Shown here in pieces: positions 1 through 11,217 of a stretch of 64,000 nucleotides of DNA (positions within the stretch are counted from its first letter, which is position 1; the number at the start of each line of letters is the position of its first letter). The DNA lies in the NCBI GenBank assembly GCA_029204225.1, contig CM055103.1, positions 22,386,709-22,450,708 on the forward strand, in the 5' to 3' direction. Made by a program: the position numbers and the translations under genes. The notes beneath the pieces were generated by a model that ran no database searches, was not told the DNA's origin, and worked only from the letters and a program-made list of their open reading frames with translations. The stretch comes from Diphasiastrum complanatum (lineage: Eukaryota; Streptophyta; Lycopodiopsida; Lycopodiales; Lycopodiaceae).

Positions 1-72
1 GTTGCAAGGCAGGGAAATAGAAGATGCAGGTGTAAAGGCACCAACCTGAAATGCAATTAAATCTAGTAAGTA

Positions 73-599
73 CTAGCTTGTTTTTAGGTGTAGAGGAGCT
101 GGATCAGATATAGAATATATGCTCTCTTGTAAACGTTTATGTGAAACAGTCAATAAATCTGTAATGCATGTGCGAGCTATGAAGGAAGCCCAATTTATTG
201 CAATAGATTCAGTTGTTGGGTGGTAACTTTGAAAAATACAAATCGCAATACTAGTCCAGAGCATGGGTAGTACATTATCATAGGAGCACAAAACTTTATC
301 ACGTATGAAATAGCATAATGCTTGGAACTGACGATTTTTTATTTGTGAAATCAACAGGTTTTGGTTTAGGTCGAATGGTAAGTTTTCGTTTATAACACGA
401 GAACATGCATGGGGGGTTAGTACGGGGAAGTCGTACACGTTCCGAGTATTGTATGGGATTCGAAATAGGTCACAAAAAGAATGTTCATTAACTTCTAGTT
501 GTGAATTTGTTTCTCGTAATTTGAGTGCACTGATTTTTTTATGGAAGAATACATGATCATCGATGACTATGTTAGTTGTATTGTGACCATGGCCGGCTG
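73..599 (-). CDS. Unidentified ORF fused in frame to the copia A integrase
   Basis: About 175 codons stay open on the minus strand, directly continuing the copia A integrase frame past the WSEACSTA motif and ending at a stop at 73. The residues do not match the integrase C-terminus, which should continue with a tyrosine/leucine/asparagine-rich stretch. The tail is rich in hydrophobic and amphipathic segments (for example FQALCYFIRDKVL and AICIFQSYHPTTESIAINW). A stop-free run this long is unlikely by chance in AT-rich DNA, so it was probably coding before it joined the integrase. I do not recognise the family. A host gene piece, another element's ORF or an endogenous viral-like fragment are all possible. 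There is no independent start codon at the junction. Confidence 0.4.
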
Positions 600-1407
600 C
601 CGTACTGCACGCTTCTGACCAAAAATCTTTTGGTAGTTTCATCTCAGCTAGCATAGATCTGGCACTTTCCACAATCGTACGCTCAGCTACACCATTGAGA
701 GCAGGAGTATGAGCTTGCGTAAATTGTCTTTTAATCCCACATTGATCACAAAGATCATTGAAGTCATTAGACTCTTGCTCACCTCCACTATCTGATCTTA
801 GGACTTTGATCTTCCTACCTGTCTGATTTTTGACCAATGCTTTGAAGCTCTTGAAATTGTCAAATGCATCCAATTTCTTCTTCAAGAAGTAGATCCACGT
901 CTTACGTGATATATCATCAATAAAGGTCATGAAATAGAAGGCTTTACCTAAGGACATGGTCCTCATAGGCCCGCATAAATCTGTGTGGATCAAATCCAGG
1001 ATGTTCTTTGCCCTTGCAACACCACCTTTATTGAAATTCTCTCGATGCTGCTTTCCATATACACATGATTCGCACATCGATTTCAAGTGGTCTTCTATGG
1101 TAGGCAATCATGTTAGCATCTCCAATTTTCTCATCAAACTGAGGCTTCCTAAGTTCAAGTGACCAAGCCTCTTATGCCACAACTCAATCTGTGATGGAAT
1201 GGACGATACGAGTCCATGTTGCCCCTTGATTATAGCATTCAACCTGTACAATTTTGTATTGGGCTCCCTTACTCCATCAGCAATAACTTTGAACTTTTGG
1301 TTCACATCCTTCACAAAGCAACGATCATGGGCGAATTCTACTTTCAACATTTGATTAGTAATGACTCCAACAGAAACTAGATTTTTCTTCAAAACTGGTA
1401 CGTAAAG
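600..1407 (-). pseudogene. Copia A: GAG-pre-integrase and integrase fragment
   Basis: Read from right to left, the frame shows the end of the protease region (LYVPVLKKNLVSVGV), the GAG-pre-integrase zinc-binding segment (LWHKRLGHLNLGS, then CESCVYGKQH) and the integrase core. The catalytic residues are recognisable: D in HTDLCGPM, D in LRSDSGGE and E in NGVAERTIVE. A TGA stop at 1108-1110 breaks the frame. The 5' half (gag, protease) is cut off by the LTR of element B at 1408. The 3' half is replaced at about 600 by an unrelated ORF. No RT or RNase H remains. The family is close to copia C at 18.3 kb (shared words such as KAFY, HSDLCGPM/HTDLCGPM and KNFNK/ENFNK). Confidence 0.85.
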
Positions 1408-2057
1408 TGTAAAAGATTCAAGTACTTTCATCACATTTTGCAATATTTTCATATTTGGCATATTGAGGCCAAAACTTGTTTTAGACTTAGAGGTTGACTT
1501 TTCAAAGTTCATTAGTCTAAATTTCATTTGAATAAACACTTTTTGAAAGTGTGGGAAAGATATAATGCGAGTTTGAGTAGATTCAATTTGAATAAGTTGG
1601 GTACATTGAATCTAGACCCAAAATTAGTAGGGTTAGCATTTTGGTGAGAAAGCCAAGTGGCCAAGTAGGGTTTGGACCTGCTATAAAAGGATGTAACTCG
1701 TGGAGAGAGTCATCTTCTCTCTTCTCTATCTCATTTCATGCTTATACCTGGTTCTCTTGGGTTCTACTATCCATTGGTGCACTATCTTGGTGATTGCTTG
1801 CAATTCTATGTGTAGAATGATCTATATTTGTTATTTTTGGATCCACACGTGTGAAATACAATAGCTTGCTGGTTTTGTACGGATAGCAACAGTACATAAT
1901 CATTTTATTCAAGTTTGATCAAGTTCTATTAGTGTTTGCATCTCAAATTGTGTGTAGATGCTGATTTTTCTACATTGGTGAGATTGGTAGTGTATTTCTC
2001 TTTCTAACCAAAGATCATTCAAGTAGATTGGATCTTAAGGATCTGAAATCTTTCACA
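1408..2057 (+). repeat. 5' LTR of copia element B
   Basis: This 650-bp block starts TGTAAAAGATTC and ends AATCTTTCACA, immediately before a copia primer-binding site. An inverted copy of the same length lies at 4965-5614. A TATA box (TATAAAAG) sits at 1682-1689 and a CACACGTGTG palindrome at 1844-1853. The start interrupts the copia A protease frame, so B inserted into A. Confidence 0.85.
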
Positions 2058-2070
2058 TGGTATCAGAGCT
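2058..2070 (+). other. Primer-binding site of element B (initiator tRNA-Met type)
   Basis: TGGTATCAGAGCT follows the LTR terminal CA directly. This is the usual Ty1/copia primer-binding site complementary to the 3' end of plant initiator tRNA-Met. Confidence 0.85.
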
Positions 2071-2657
2071 TGTGTTTTAGGTTATGAAGGAGAAAATCAG
2101 GTCTATCAATGATTTGGTGAAGATATCAAGTCTAGAGCATGCTAGAGAGGATTCTACACCAAAATCGGATTTTTTGCATTTGTAGATTGGACCTTTTGTA
2201 GATCAAAATACTAAATAGGTCAATATACTTGTTCAATTCCGATTTTTGAATTCAAATACTGGATTAGGCCAATTTTTGGATCATTGGTTCAGCCTAAGTG
2301 GTGGCTTATAGATTGCATATCAAATTTTAAGCATTTGCATGTAGATTTGGAATAGTCAATTTTTTGTGATTTTGTCAAAACCCTAATTTTGATTGGATCT
2401 CTATATAGTGAGGTTGCTGGACTTCATTTGAGTGTGTTTCAATCTTAGGAAGTGGCAAAAGTCATTGGATTGAGGATAGATCATAGGTTGATCAAGATTC
2501 CATGATTCTATGTGTTGATTTGCTTGGATAAGTGCTAGAAGAGAATTTGTGAGATAGTTTCAAATCTTGGTGATTTCTTTTGAAAGCATTTGTTGTTGTT
2601 CAAAGGAGTGCTTTGTGCATTGAAGCAGGTTGAAAGAGAAGATCGGGTCATTGCTAC
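2071..2657 (+). other. Untranslated leader of element B
   Basis: This 587-bp stretch lies between the primer-binding site and the gag ATG. No coding sequence is seen. About 300 bp nearest the gag gene recur inverted at 9150-9446 in B'. Confidence 0.7.
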
Positions 2658-4964
2658 ATGGCAACCTCAATTGGAGTCATGTTGGAAGCCAACGATAGGC
2701 TTACCTCAAGTAACTATTCATTGTGGAAAGTGAGGATGGAGTCACTTATTGAGATGAATGATGTTTTGGATATTGTTGTAGGCTTGGAGGAGAGACCAGC
2801 AACACAACAAGATCAATTGAGGTATGACAAGAGGGCCAAGAAGGGTCTACACATGATATAGTTGAATGTTACCAATGAACTTCTCAAGGAAGTTGGTAAG
2901 TGCACATCATCTTTGGAAGCTTGGAATTCATTGAAGAAGCTTTATGAATCCAAGTCTACTTCTAGAGTGTTGACTCTAAGAAGGCAAATCTTTTCTTGTT
3001 TGCAAATGAATGAAGAAAGTCCAAGTACTTTTGTTTTGAGAATGAAAGCATTGAATGATGAGTTAGCTTGCATAGATGAAAGCATTAAGGAAGGAGAGCT
3101 TATTCAAGTAATTCTTAATGGCTTGTTGGATGCTCGTGCTTACATTGTTCAAAGTATTGCTATTCAAAAGACTTTGCCAAGATTGATGGATCTTCAAGAG
3201 ATCTTGATCAATGAGGAATATAGGCTTCAAGCAAGAGGTGGATCTACATCGACACTTCAAGAGGATGCTATGTTCACAAAGGGCAAATTCAAGGGCAAAA
3301 CCAAAAGCAAGTGGTCTAAAGGTCAAGATCAAGTGGATGCTTCTTCAAGTGGCAAAAAGAAGGATAGATCAAAGCTCAAGTGCTTCTATTGTGGCATCAA
3401 AGGACACTTTGCAAGTGAGTGCTACAAGAAGAAGAGAGATCAAGGAGACAAGCAAGATAATCTTACTCTTGATGAGGATGGTTTCGATGTTCAAGATGCA
3501 AATGATGATGCTTTTGTGATGTCTTCATGTATGCTTGCTAATGATGGAGATCTAGATCCTTGGTGGATTGATATTGGAGCAAGTTCACACATGACCTTTC
3601 ACAAAGAGTACTTCACTTCTTTGTTGGCATATGGAGATGACAAGAGGGTGATCTACACGGCCAATGATGTGAGTGTGCAATCAAAGGAATTGGCACAATT
3701 CCTATTTCTCTCTCTACAAATAGGAATGTTCAGTTGGAAGATGTCTTGTTTATTCCATCTATTACCAAGAATTTGCTTAGTGTGAGTCAAATGCTAAGTA
3801 AGGCCTCAAGGTGGAGTTTGATGGAGATGCTTGTTTGATCAAAAGGAAGGATGTCTTGATTGGAAAAGGTAAAAGGCAAGGGAAGTTGTTCAAACTTGAT
3901 GCTTGTGTTATTGCTAACCAAGTTGGATGTGTTGCAAGGGAGCAAATTTCTATTCAAGAGGTTTGGCACAAAAGGATGGGGCACCTCAACTTCAAGTCAT
4001 TGGAGGTAATGGCAAGGAAGAAGGTTGTGATTGGTCTTCCAAGTTCCTTGAGTAATGACAAGCATGTTTGTGAGTCTTGTGCTTTGTCTAAGTCACATAG
4101 ACTACCTTATACTAGATCTATTTCTAGATCTACAAAGCCTTTTCAACTTGTACATTCGGATATTCATGGATTTACTACAATTAGCAATAGTAGAGCTAAG
4201 ATGTATGTAACATTCATTGATGATTTTAGTAGATTTTGTTGGATCTATCTACTAAAGAGCAAGGATGAAGTGTATGATGTCTTTGTCAAGTTCAAGAATG
4301 CAAGGGAGAACCAATTCTCCACAAAGATCAAGTGCTTGAGAGGTGACAATGGTGGTGAGTACATATCTAACAAGTTCAAGGCCTTTTGTGATGAGCATGG
4401 CATCAAGAGGGAGTATACAACATCAAGGAACCCACAACAAAATGGAGTGGCTGAAAGGAAGAATAGGACTTTATGTGAAAGTGCTAAAGCTATGAGGTTA
4501 AGTGCTAATCTTGACGACCATTTTGGGATCAAGCTTTGTTGTGTGCCAATTTCTTGTGCAATAGGTGGCCGAGTGCTATTTTGGATGGAAGGACACCTTT
4601 TGAGATGCTATTCAAGAGGAGGCCGAGTGTCAACTTTCTAAGAACCTTTGGATGCACATGCTATGTCAACATTACTCTTGATGATAGGACCAAGGAGGAT
4701 CCATCTTCAAGAAGAGGTATTTTTGTTGGATATAGTGAGGTGAGTAAAGCCTACAAGGTTTACATTTCTTCTACTAACAAAGTGATTGTTGGTAGAGATG
4801 TCATTTTTGATGAGGGAAACATTCCAAAGGTGTCTTCAAGCATGATTGATGGTAAAGTGGATGGATCTAACATTCTTGATGTTGATGAGAAGGATCCTAC
4901 TTTGGATGGTGGTGATGATGGACCTTCATCAAGTCAAAAGCCAAGGAGAACATCAAGAGAAAGA
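2658..4964 (+). pseudogene. Copia B gag-protease-integrase, broken and truncated
   Basis: Gag starts at ATG 2658. The order is gag, a CCHC zinc knuckle (CFYCGIKGHFASEC, near 3380), the protease motif, GAG-pre-integrase and integrase. Lesions against the inverted sibling B': a TAG stop at 2859-2861, one-base deletions near 3668 and 3801, and the protease active site DSGA changed to DIGA (near 3571). A one-base loss at the T-run 4521-4524 shifts the frame inside the integrase, and B' has the same loss. The gene is cut at 4964, after the KPRRTSRER segment, where the LTR of B' begins, so reverse transcriptase and RNase H are absent. It cannot make a working polyprotein. Confidence 0.9.
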
Positions 4965-5614
4965 TGTGAAAGATTTCATATCCTTAAGATCCAATCTACT
5001 TGAATGATCTTTGGTTAGAAAGAAAAATACACTACCAATTTCACTAATGTAGAAAAATCAGCATCTACACACAATTTGAGATGCAAACACTAATAGAACT
5101 TTATCAAACTTGAATGAAATGATTATGTACTGTTTCTATCCGTACAAAACTAGCAAGCTACTGTATTTCACACGTGTGGATCCAGAAATAGCAAATATAG
5201 ATCATTCTACACATAGAATTGCAAGCAATCACCAAGATAGTGCACCAATGGATAGTAGAACCCAAGAGAACCATGTATAAGCATGAAATGAGATAGAGAA
5301 GAGAGAAGATGACTCTCTCCACGAGTTACATCCTTTTATAGCAGGTCCAAACCCTATTTGGCCACTTGGCTTTACCACCAAAATGCTAACCCTACCAATT
5401 TTGGGTCTAGATTCAATGTACCCAACTTATTCAAATTGAATATACTCAAACTCGCATTCTATCTTTCCCACACTTTCAAAAAGTGTTTATTCAAATGCAA
5501 TTTAGACTAATGAACTTTGAAAAGTCAACCTCTAAGTCTAAAACAAGTTTTGGCCTCAATATGCCAAATATGGAAATATTGCAAAATGTGATGAAACTAG
5601 TTGAATCTTTCACA
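4965..5614 (-). repeat. 3' LTR of copia element B'
   Basis: This is an inverted copy of 1408-2057, also 650 bp. On the minus strand it starts TGTGAAAGATTC next to a polypurine tract (GAAGAGGGAG, plus 5615-5624) and ends AATCTTTCACA. It carries the TATA box (near 5332-5340) and a CACACGTGTG palindrome at 5169-5178. Its inner edge abuts the cut integrase gene of element B, so B' appears to have inserted into B. Confidence 0.88.
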
Positions 5615-5771
5615 CTCCCTCTTCAACTAGTTTTAGCATAGACTTTGATAATACTCCAAGTGAAGTCCTATGCTTCATGAACAAGTCTTTTTCCGATGCT
5701 TTGGTGAAGATATCAGCTACACATTCCCTTGAAGACACATGTTGAAGCTCCACCTCCTTTAATTTTACATG
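5610..5771 (-). pseudogene. RNase H C-terminal tail of copia B'
   Basis: The minus-strand frame reads VELQHVSSRECVADIFTKA, the highly conserved end of copia RNase H, and ends with a stop just before the LTR and its polypurine tract. Upstream of about 5771 the RNase H and RT homology stops and is replaced by unrelated sequence. It marks the true 3' end of the B' pol gene. Confidence 0.8.
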
Positions 5772-6681
5772 CAAAAATGTGACTAGAACATGAAGAATCA
5801 AATAGAATGTAAGTGAAATGATTCCACCATGCTTCCAACTCTGAACTCTCTGGAAAAATACAGCAAACAAACAATAAATGTGAGTGATCAACTTTTGCTT
5901 GCATGTCTCCTCCTCCTTTGTCCTTTGTTGCCTTGTATCCACCATGATACTCCATGAATGAGCCTCCATCTTCATCTTGCCACAAGAAACCATCAAACCT
6001 TGGAAATCCATGAGTAGGTGAGTACATTAATGATGCAAATCCAGCACCACATGACTCCATAAACCAAGTAGTTTGCACTAGTCCATCTTCAAGATCTACT
6101 TGACACAAGAAAATGACCATGAATGCACCAAAAATTGACAATCTCCAAGTATTGGCACCAAGTAGCTTAACACTTGAGAACTTAGCCATGGATGAGTGAC
6201 ATAATGGACCTCCAATAGCTTCATTTCCATCAGCAAAATCAGCCAAGAATGCTAGTACAAATCCAACATCAAAACAATGCTCAGCAATGTAGCTAGTTTT
6301 ACCATATCTTGACAATTTGCACACATCCACATAAAATTGCTCAAACATGAGATAGAACAAGTAAAGTAAACTTGAACAACACTTCCTTGCTGCTCCTTTG
6401 ACCTTACTTGAGTCTTCAATATGCTGCAAAAATAGATCCATAACACCTTTGCCAATTACCTCTCCTTTGATGCTCTTGACTAGCTCCAAATTGCCAACTT
6501 CCCTTTTGACTAGTTGAAGCGCTTTGAGATCAACCTCTTGATCTTCAACTTGATCATCAAAGTCATTGAACAAAATTTGTTTTCCAGATCCATTACTTGA
6601 TTTTACAGCAAGACAACATCCATCCACTTGCATATCTCCATGTACACAAGAAGATCTTCCAAAAGATGTTCCACTCATCAT
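5713..6681 (-). CDS. 322-codon ORF of unknown function in the RT slot of B'
   Basis: An uninterrupted minus-strand ORF begins ATGATG a few bases after the stop of the B' gag-integrase gene and runs 322 codons. It lies where reverse transcriptase and most of RNase H should be; its last 20 or so codons overlap the RNase H tail in another frame. It shows no RT motifs (no YVDD, no AFLHG). Visible features are an acidic stretch (FNDFDDQVEDQEVDL), charged helical sequence, cysteine- and phenylalanine-rich hydrophobic segments and a glycine/aspartate-rich stretch near residue 240. I do not recognise the family. It may be captured host sequence or an extra ORF of a non-autonomous family. Its length argues against chance, but expression is unproven. 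Confidence 0.45.
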   Translation of the reverse strand: MMSGTSFGRSSCVHGDMQVDGCCLAVKSSNGSGKQILFNDFDDQVEDQEVDLKALQLVKREVGNLELVKSIKGEVIGKGVMDLFLQHIEDSSKVKGAARKCCSSLLYLFYLMFEQFYVDVCKLSRYGKTSYIAEHCFDVGFVLAFLADFADGNEAIGGPLCHSSMAKFSSVKLLGANTWRLSIFGAFMVIFLCQVDLEDGLVQTTWFMESCGAGFASLMYSPTHGFPRFDGFLWQDEDGGSFMEYHGGYKATKDKGGGDMQAKVDHSHLLFVCCIFPESSELEAWWNHFTYILFDSSCSSHIFACKIKGGGASTCVFKGMCS

Positions 6682-6687
6682 AAGAGA

Positions 6688-9149
6688 TCAATACTCAAGA
6701 TCCATTGGTTGGATCCACTCCTCTTCTTTCCTTGCTTGATCTACACTTGTAGGCTCATCCAAAGAGGTTAGGAAAGCAACATAATCTCCAGAAACTACTT
6801 GCTTACCCTTTTGATCATATGTGAGCCTTGAAGGTACTTGTCTTTCTCTTGATGTTCTCCTTGGCTTTTGACTTGATGAAGGTCCATCATCACCACCATC
6901 CAAAGTAGAATCCTTCTCATCAACATCAAGAATGTTAGAACCATCTACTTTACCATCAATCATGCTTGAAGACACCTTTGGAATGTTCCCCTCATCAAAA
7001 ATGACATCTCTACCAACAATCACTTTGTTAGTAGAAGGAATGTAAACCTTGTAGGCTTTACTCACCTCACTATATCCAACAAAAATACCTCTTCTTGAAG
7101 ATGGATCTTCCTTGGTCCTATCATCAAGAGTAATGTTGACATAGCATGTGCATCCAAAGGTTCTTAGAAAGTTGACACTCGGCCTCCTCTTGAATAGCAT
7201 CTCAAAAGGTGTCCTTCCATCCAAAATAGCACTCGGCCACCTATTGCACAAGAAATTGGCACACAACAAAGCTTGATCCCAAAATGGTCGTCAAGATTAG
7301 CACTTAACCTCATAGCTTTAGCACTTTCACATAAAGTCCTATTCTTCCTTTCAGCCACTCCATTTTGTTGTGGGTTCCTTGATGTTGTATACTCCCTCTT
7401 GATGCCATGCTCATCACAAAAGGCCTTGAACTTGTTAGATATGTACTCACCACCATTGTCACCTCTCAAGCACTTGATCTTTGTGGAGAATTGGTTCTCC
7501 CTTGCATTCTTGAACTTGACAAAGACATCATACACTTCATCCTTGCTCTTTAGTAGATAGATCCAACAAAATCTACTAAAATCATCAATGAATGTTACAT
7601 ACATCTTAGCTCTACTATTGCTAATTGTAGTAAATCCATGAATATCCGAATGTACAAGTTGAAAAGGCTTTGTAGATCTAGAAATAGATCTAGTATAAGG
7701 TAGTCTATGTGACTTAGACAAAGCACAAGACTCACAAACATGCTTGTCATTACTCAAGGAACTTGGAAGACCAATCACAACCTTCTTCCTTGCCATTACC
7801 TCCAATGACTTGAAGTTGAGGTGCCCCATACTTTTGTGCCAAACCTCTTGAATAGAAATTTGCTCCCTTGCAACACATCCAACTTGGTTAGCAATAACAC
7901 AAGCATCAAGTTTGAACAACTTCCCTTGCCTTTTACCTTTTCCAATCAAGACATCCTTCCTTTTGATCAAACAAGCATCGCCATCAAACTCCACCTTGAG
8001 GCCCTTACTTAGCATTTGACTCACACTAAGCAAATTCTTGGTAATAGATGGAATAAACAAGACATCCTCCAACTGAACATTCCTATTTGTAGAGAGAGAA
8101 ATAGGAATTGTGCCAATCCCTTTGATTGCACACTCACCATCATTGGCCGTGTAGATCACCCTCTTGTCATCTCCATATGCCAACAAAGAAGTGAAGTACT
8201 CTTTGTGAAAGGTCATGTGTGAACTTGCTCCACTATCAATCCACCAAGGATCTAGATCTCCATCATTAGCAAGCATACATGAAGACATCACAAAAGCATC
8301 ATCATTTGCATCTTGCACATCCAAACCATCCTCATCAAGAGTAAGATTACCTTGCTTGTCTCCTTGATCTCTCTTCTTCTTGTAGCACTCACTTGCAAAG
8401 TGTCCTTTGATGCCACAATAGAAGCACTTGAGCTTTGATCTATCCTTCTTTTTGCCACTTGAAGAAGCCTCCACTTGATCTTGCCATTTAAACCACTTGC
8501 TTTTGGTTTTGCCCTTGAATATGCCCTTTGTGAACATAGCATCCTCTTGAAGTGTCGATGTAGATCCACCTCTTGCTTGAAGCCTATATTCCTCATTGAT
8601 CAAGATCTCTTGAAGATCCATCAAACTTGGCAAAGTCTTTTGAATAGCAATACTTTGAACAATGTTAGCATGAGCATCCAACAAGCCATTAAGAATCACT
8701 TGAATAAGCTCTCCTTCCTTAATGCTTTCATCTATGCAAGCTAACTCATCATTCAATGCTTTCATTCTCAAAACAAAAGTACTTGGACTTTCTTCATTCT
8801 TTTGCAAACAAGAAAAGATTTGCCTTCTTAGAGTCAACACTCTAGAAGTAGACTTGGATTCATAAAGCTTCTTCAATGAATTCCAAGCTTCCAAAGATGA
8901 TGTGCACTTACCAACTTCCTTGAGAAGTTCATTGGTAAGATTCATCTTTATCATGTGTAGAGACTTCTTGGACCTCTTGTCATACCTCAATTGATCTTGT
9001 TGTGTTGCTGGTCTCTCCTCCAAGCCTACAACAATATCCAAAACATCATTCATCTCAAGAAGTGACTCCATCCTCACTTTCCATAATGAATAGTTACTTG
9101 AGGTAAGCCTATCATTGGCTTCCAACATGACTCCAATTGAGGTTGCCAT
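6688..9149 (-). pseudogene. Copia B' gag-protease-integrase
   Basis: Gag starts at the minus-strand ATG at 9149. The first 620 or so codons are open. They hold a CCHC knuckle (residues 242-255), protease DSGASSHM (305-312), GAG-pre-integrase (H438, H443, C472, C475) and an integrase core with D502, D564 and E600 in DD35E spacing. After HF at residue 623 a one-base loss in an A-run (plus 7281-7284) shifts the frame; the reading continues in the -1 frame as the integrase C-terminal region (LLCANFLCNRWPS, FGCTCYVN, GYSEVSKAYKVY). It ends at a stop at 6688 just after the first residues of the RT domain (EPTSVDQARKEEEWIQPM). RT proper is missing. Confidence 0.9.
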
Positions 9150-9446
9150 GTAGCAATGACCTGATCTTCTCTTTCAACCTGTTTCAATGCACAAAGCACT
9201 CCTTTGGACAACAACAAATGCTTTCAAAAGAAATCACCAAGATTTGAAACTATCTCACAAATTCTCTTCTAGCACTTATCCAAGCAAATCAACACATAAA
9301 ATCATGGAATCTTGATCACCTATGATCTATCCTCAATCTAATGACTTTTGCCACTTCCTAAGATTGAAACACACTCAAATGAAGTCCAGCAACCTCACTA
9401 ACTAGAGATCCAATCAAAATTAGGGTTTTGACAAAATCACAAAAAA
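9150..9446 (-). other. Leader fragment of B'
   Basis: This is the inverted counterpart of about 2375-2657. Homology to B ends abruptly at 9446 within the leader, so the primer-binding site and 5' LTR of B' are missing. Confidence 0.7.
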
Positions 9447-9557
9447 GGTGATGCTAGATTGTTGTCCAATGTTTTACATATTCTGAACTTGACCAAAAAT
9501 CTGCTCTCAGTTAGCAAAAATTACATATTTGGGTTAGAAGGTTGAATTCTCCACACA

Positions 9558-9872
9558 AAGCATGGTTCTCTTTGGGTTCTACTACTCATTGGTGCACTAT
9601 CTTGGTGTTATCTTGCAATCTTGTGTGTAGAATGCTCATTTATTGCTATTTTCGGTTCCACACATGTGAAATACTTAAGGGTACTGTAATTGTACGGACA
9701 ACAAATATATTTTATGTTTTGGTTCATGTTTGATCATTATCTCGTAGAGTTTGCATCTCATTTGTATATAGATGCTGATTTTTTTACATTGGCAGGATTG
9801 TTGGTTTGCTCCTTATTGTAACCAAAGATCAGGGACATGGATTGGATCTTGAATGATCTGAAATCCTTCACA
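9558..9872 (+). repeat. Diverged B-family LTR 3' fragment
   Basis: It shares many words with the 3' half of the B LTR in the same order (GGGTTCTACTA, TGGTGCACTATCTTGGTG, GTGTAGAATG, GATCTGAAATC) and ends CTTCACA. The expected primer-binding site is absent afterwards. The palindrome of the B LTR is CACACATGTG here. Confidence 0.7.
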
Positions 9873-10028
9873 TATTGAACTCGTAAGCCTATGGCGCGAG
9901 AATTAGAGTTAGATCTACTCTCAAATGGGCCCAAAGTAAAAAGGGACCCAAGTAGTTAAAATGCAATCTGGTTTGAAACATTTTTCTAAAGTCAAGTTGT
10001 TATGGCACATGGTTTCGGGTGAACCAAA

Positions 10029-10056
10029 AACCCTAACCCTAGGAATGTCTATATAA
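10029..10056 (+). promoter_or_regulatory. Possible core promoter: telobox plus TATA box
   Basis: AACCCTAACCCTA (a telobox-like motif) at 10029-10041 is followed by TATATAAG at 10050-10057, with a long AG tract starting 45 bp further on. The arrangement resembles a plant promoter with a GA-rich 5' leader. No gene follows, so it may be the U3 end of a lost LTR element. Confidence 0.3.
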
Positions 10057-10098
10057 GGGCATGTGACCCCATTTTGTAGCCACCTTTTTCATTTGAGA

Positions 10099-10202
<104 letters not shown>

Positions 10203-10470
10203 ATCTCCTTCTTCCTATCTTTTGCTTGAAAAGGCCCTCCTCTTTTGAATGTGTGTGAATGCTTGTCATTTTGTTAATCATGCTATCACAATCACAAATG
10301 ATCTTTAGCACTTGCATTCATCCCACTAGTTTCTAAAACTAATCCATAAGATCCACACACAAGCAAAATAGGTGTTAGAATCATATTTTGGAGTGATCAT
10401 TAAGATCCATAGGTAGATTTCCCTGATTTTGTTAATTTTTATACACTTAAATTCACTTTTTGGCTCACTG

Positions 10471-10730
10471 GGATTAAACTAACTCTTGCAAGCTCTTCTA
10501 TGTCCTTGTCTCACTGAGATGGAACTTCAAAACTCTGCAAAGCTTACTTGTCACTGGATCTCAAAAATCTGTTGTCTGTGAGGGTTCACAGTTCTTTTCC
10601 CGTCTTTTTTCACTTGGGAGCCTTCGCATGGGCACTTAAGCTGGGAACTAACGTTCGCAAGCTTCTCTGTGTCCTTGTCTTACTGAGATGGAACTTCAAA
10701 GGGCTCTGTGAAGGTTCTTATGAAGATCTG
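10471..10730 (+). repeat. Imperfect tandem duplication, about 169-bp period
   Basis: The segment CTTGCAAGCTCTTCTATGTC...GAGATGGAACTTCAAA near 10481 recurs as TTCGCAAGCTTCTCTGTGTC...GAGATGGAACTTCAAA near 10653. A weaker third copy may start near 10800. Nothing else is recognised from about 9873 to 11200 apart from the AG tract and promoter-like motifs. Confidence 0.65.
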
Positions 10731-11217
10731 AATTTTATTTTAGTTTTCAAGGGTTTTTGAAATTTTTTATGGTTTTTCTTTGTTTTTTCAAATTCTGTTG
10801 GGAGATAACCCTCGCAGGCTTCTATGCAGGTCTAGGATAGTACCCTGGAGCTATTGCCAATCGTGCGAAGGTTATTTCTTTCTGGATTTTAAAAAATAAG
10901 GACTAAAGTGATTTTTGGCCAGTTTTTCCCTTCAAAAACAGATTTGAGTATATTTTTGGATTTTTTCAAGATTGTGAATGGATGCCAAGCCTTTAGAGGC
11001 TTTTTTGGGTCTCCACTACCCTTCCACACCTCCTCCGCTAGCTAAGAATAGTCCAAGCACGAAGAAGCACACCAAACAAGCTAAATCTACCCCAAAATCC
11101 ACCTAAAACAAGCTAAGAAAGGAAAAGCAACTAAGAATGCAACTAAAACTAGTTAGTGATTCCTATTCTCGACAATAGCGCCACTGTAGGGTGTGTAGCA
11201 AGTAGATTGTTATGTCC

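Noticed and set aside
1432-1539. N-terminal part of the copia A ORF as real gag/protease
   Set aside because: These codons are LTR sequence of element B read through by chance; the same words occur inverted in the LTR at 5505-5614.
3063-3332. Minus-strand ORFs opposite copia gag and integrase (also 4245-4532, 7273-7560, 8475-8744)
   Set aside because: They are antisense shadows of the retroelement coding strand and appear in both B and B' only because the coding strand is conserved.
4515-4530. Programmed -1 frameshift site in copia B
   Set aside because: Position and frame would fit, but the sequence is not a canonical slippery heptamer and no downstream structure is evident; shared lesion is simpler. 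Kept only as an alternative.
10029-10041. Interstitial telomere repeat
   Set aside because: Only about two CCCTAA units; better read as a telobox-like motif.
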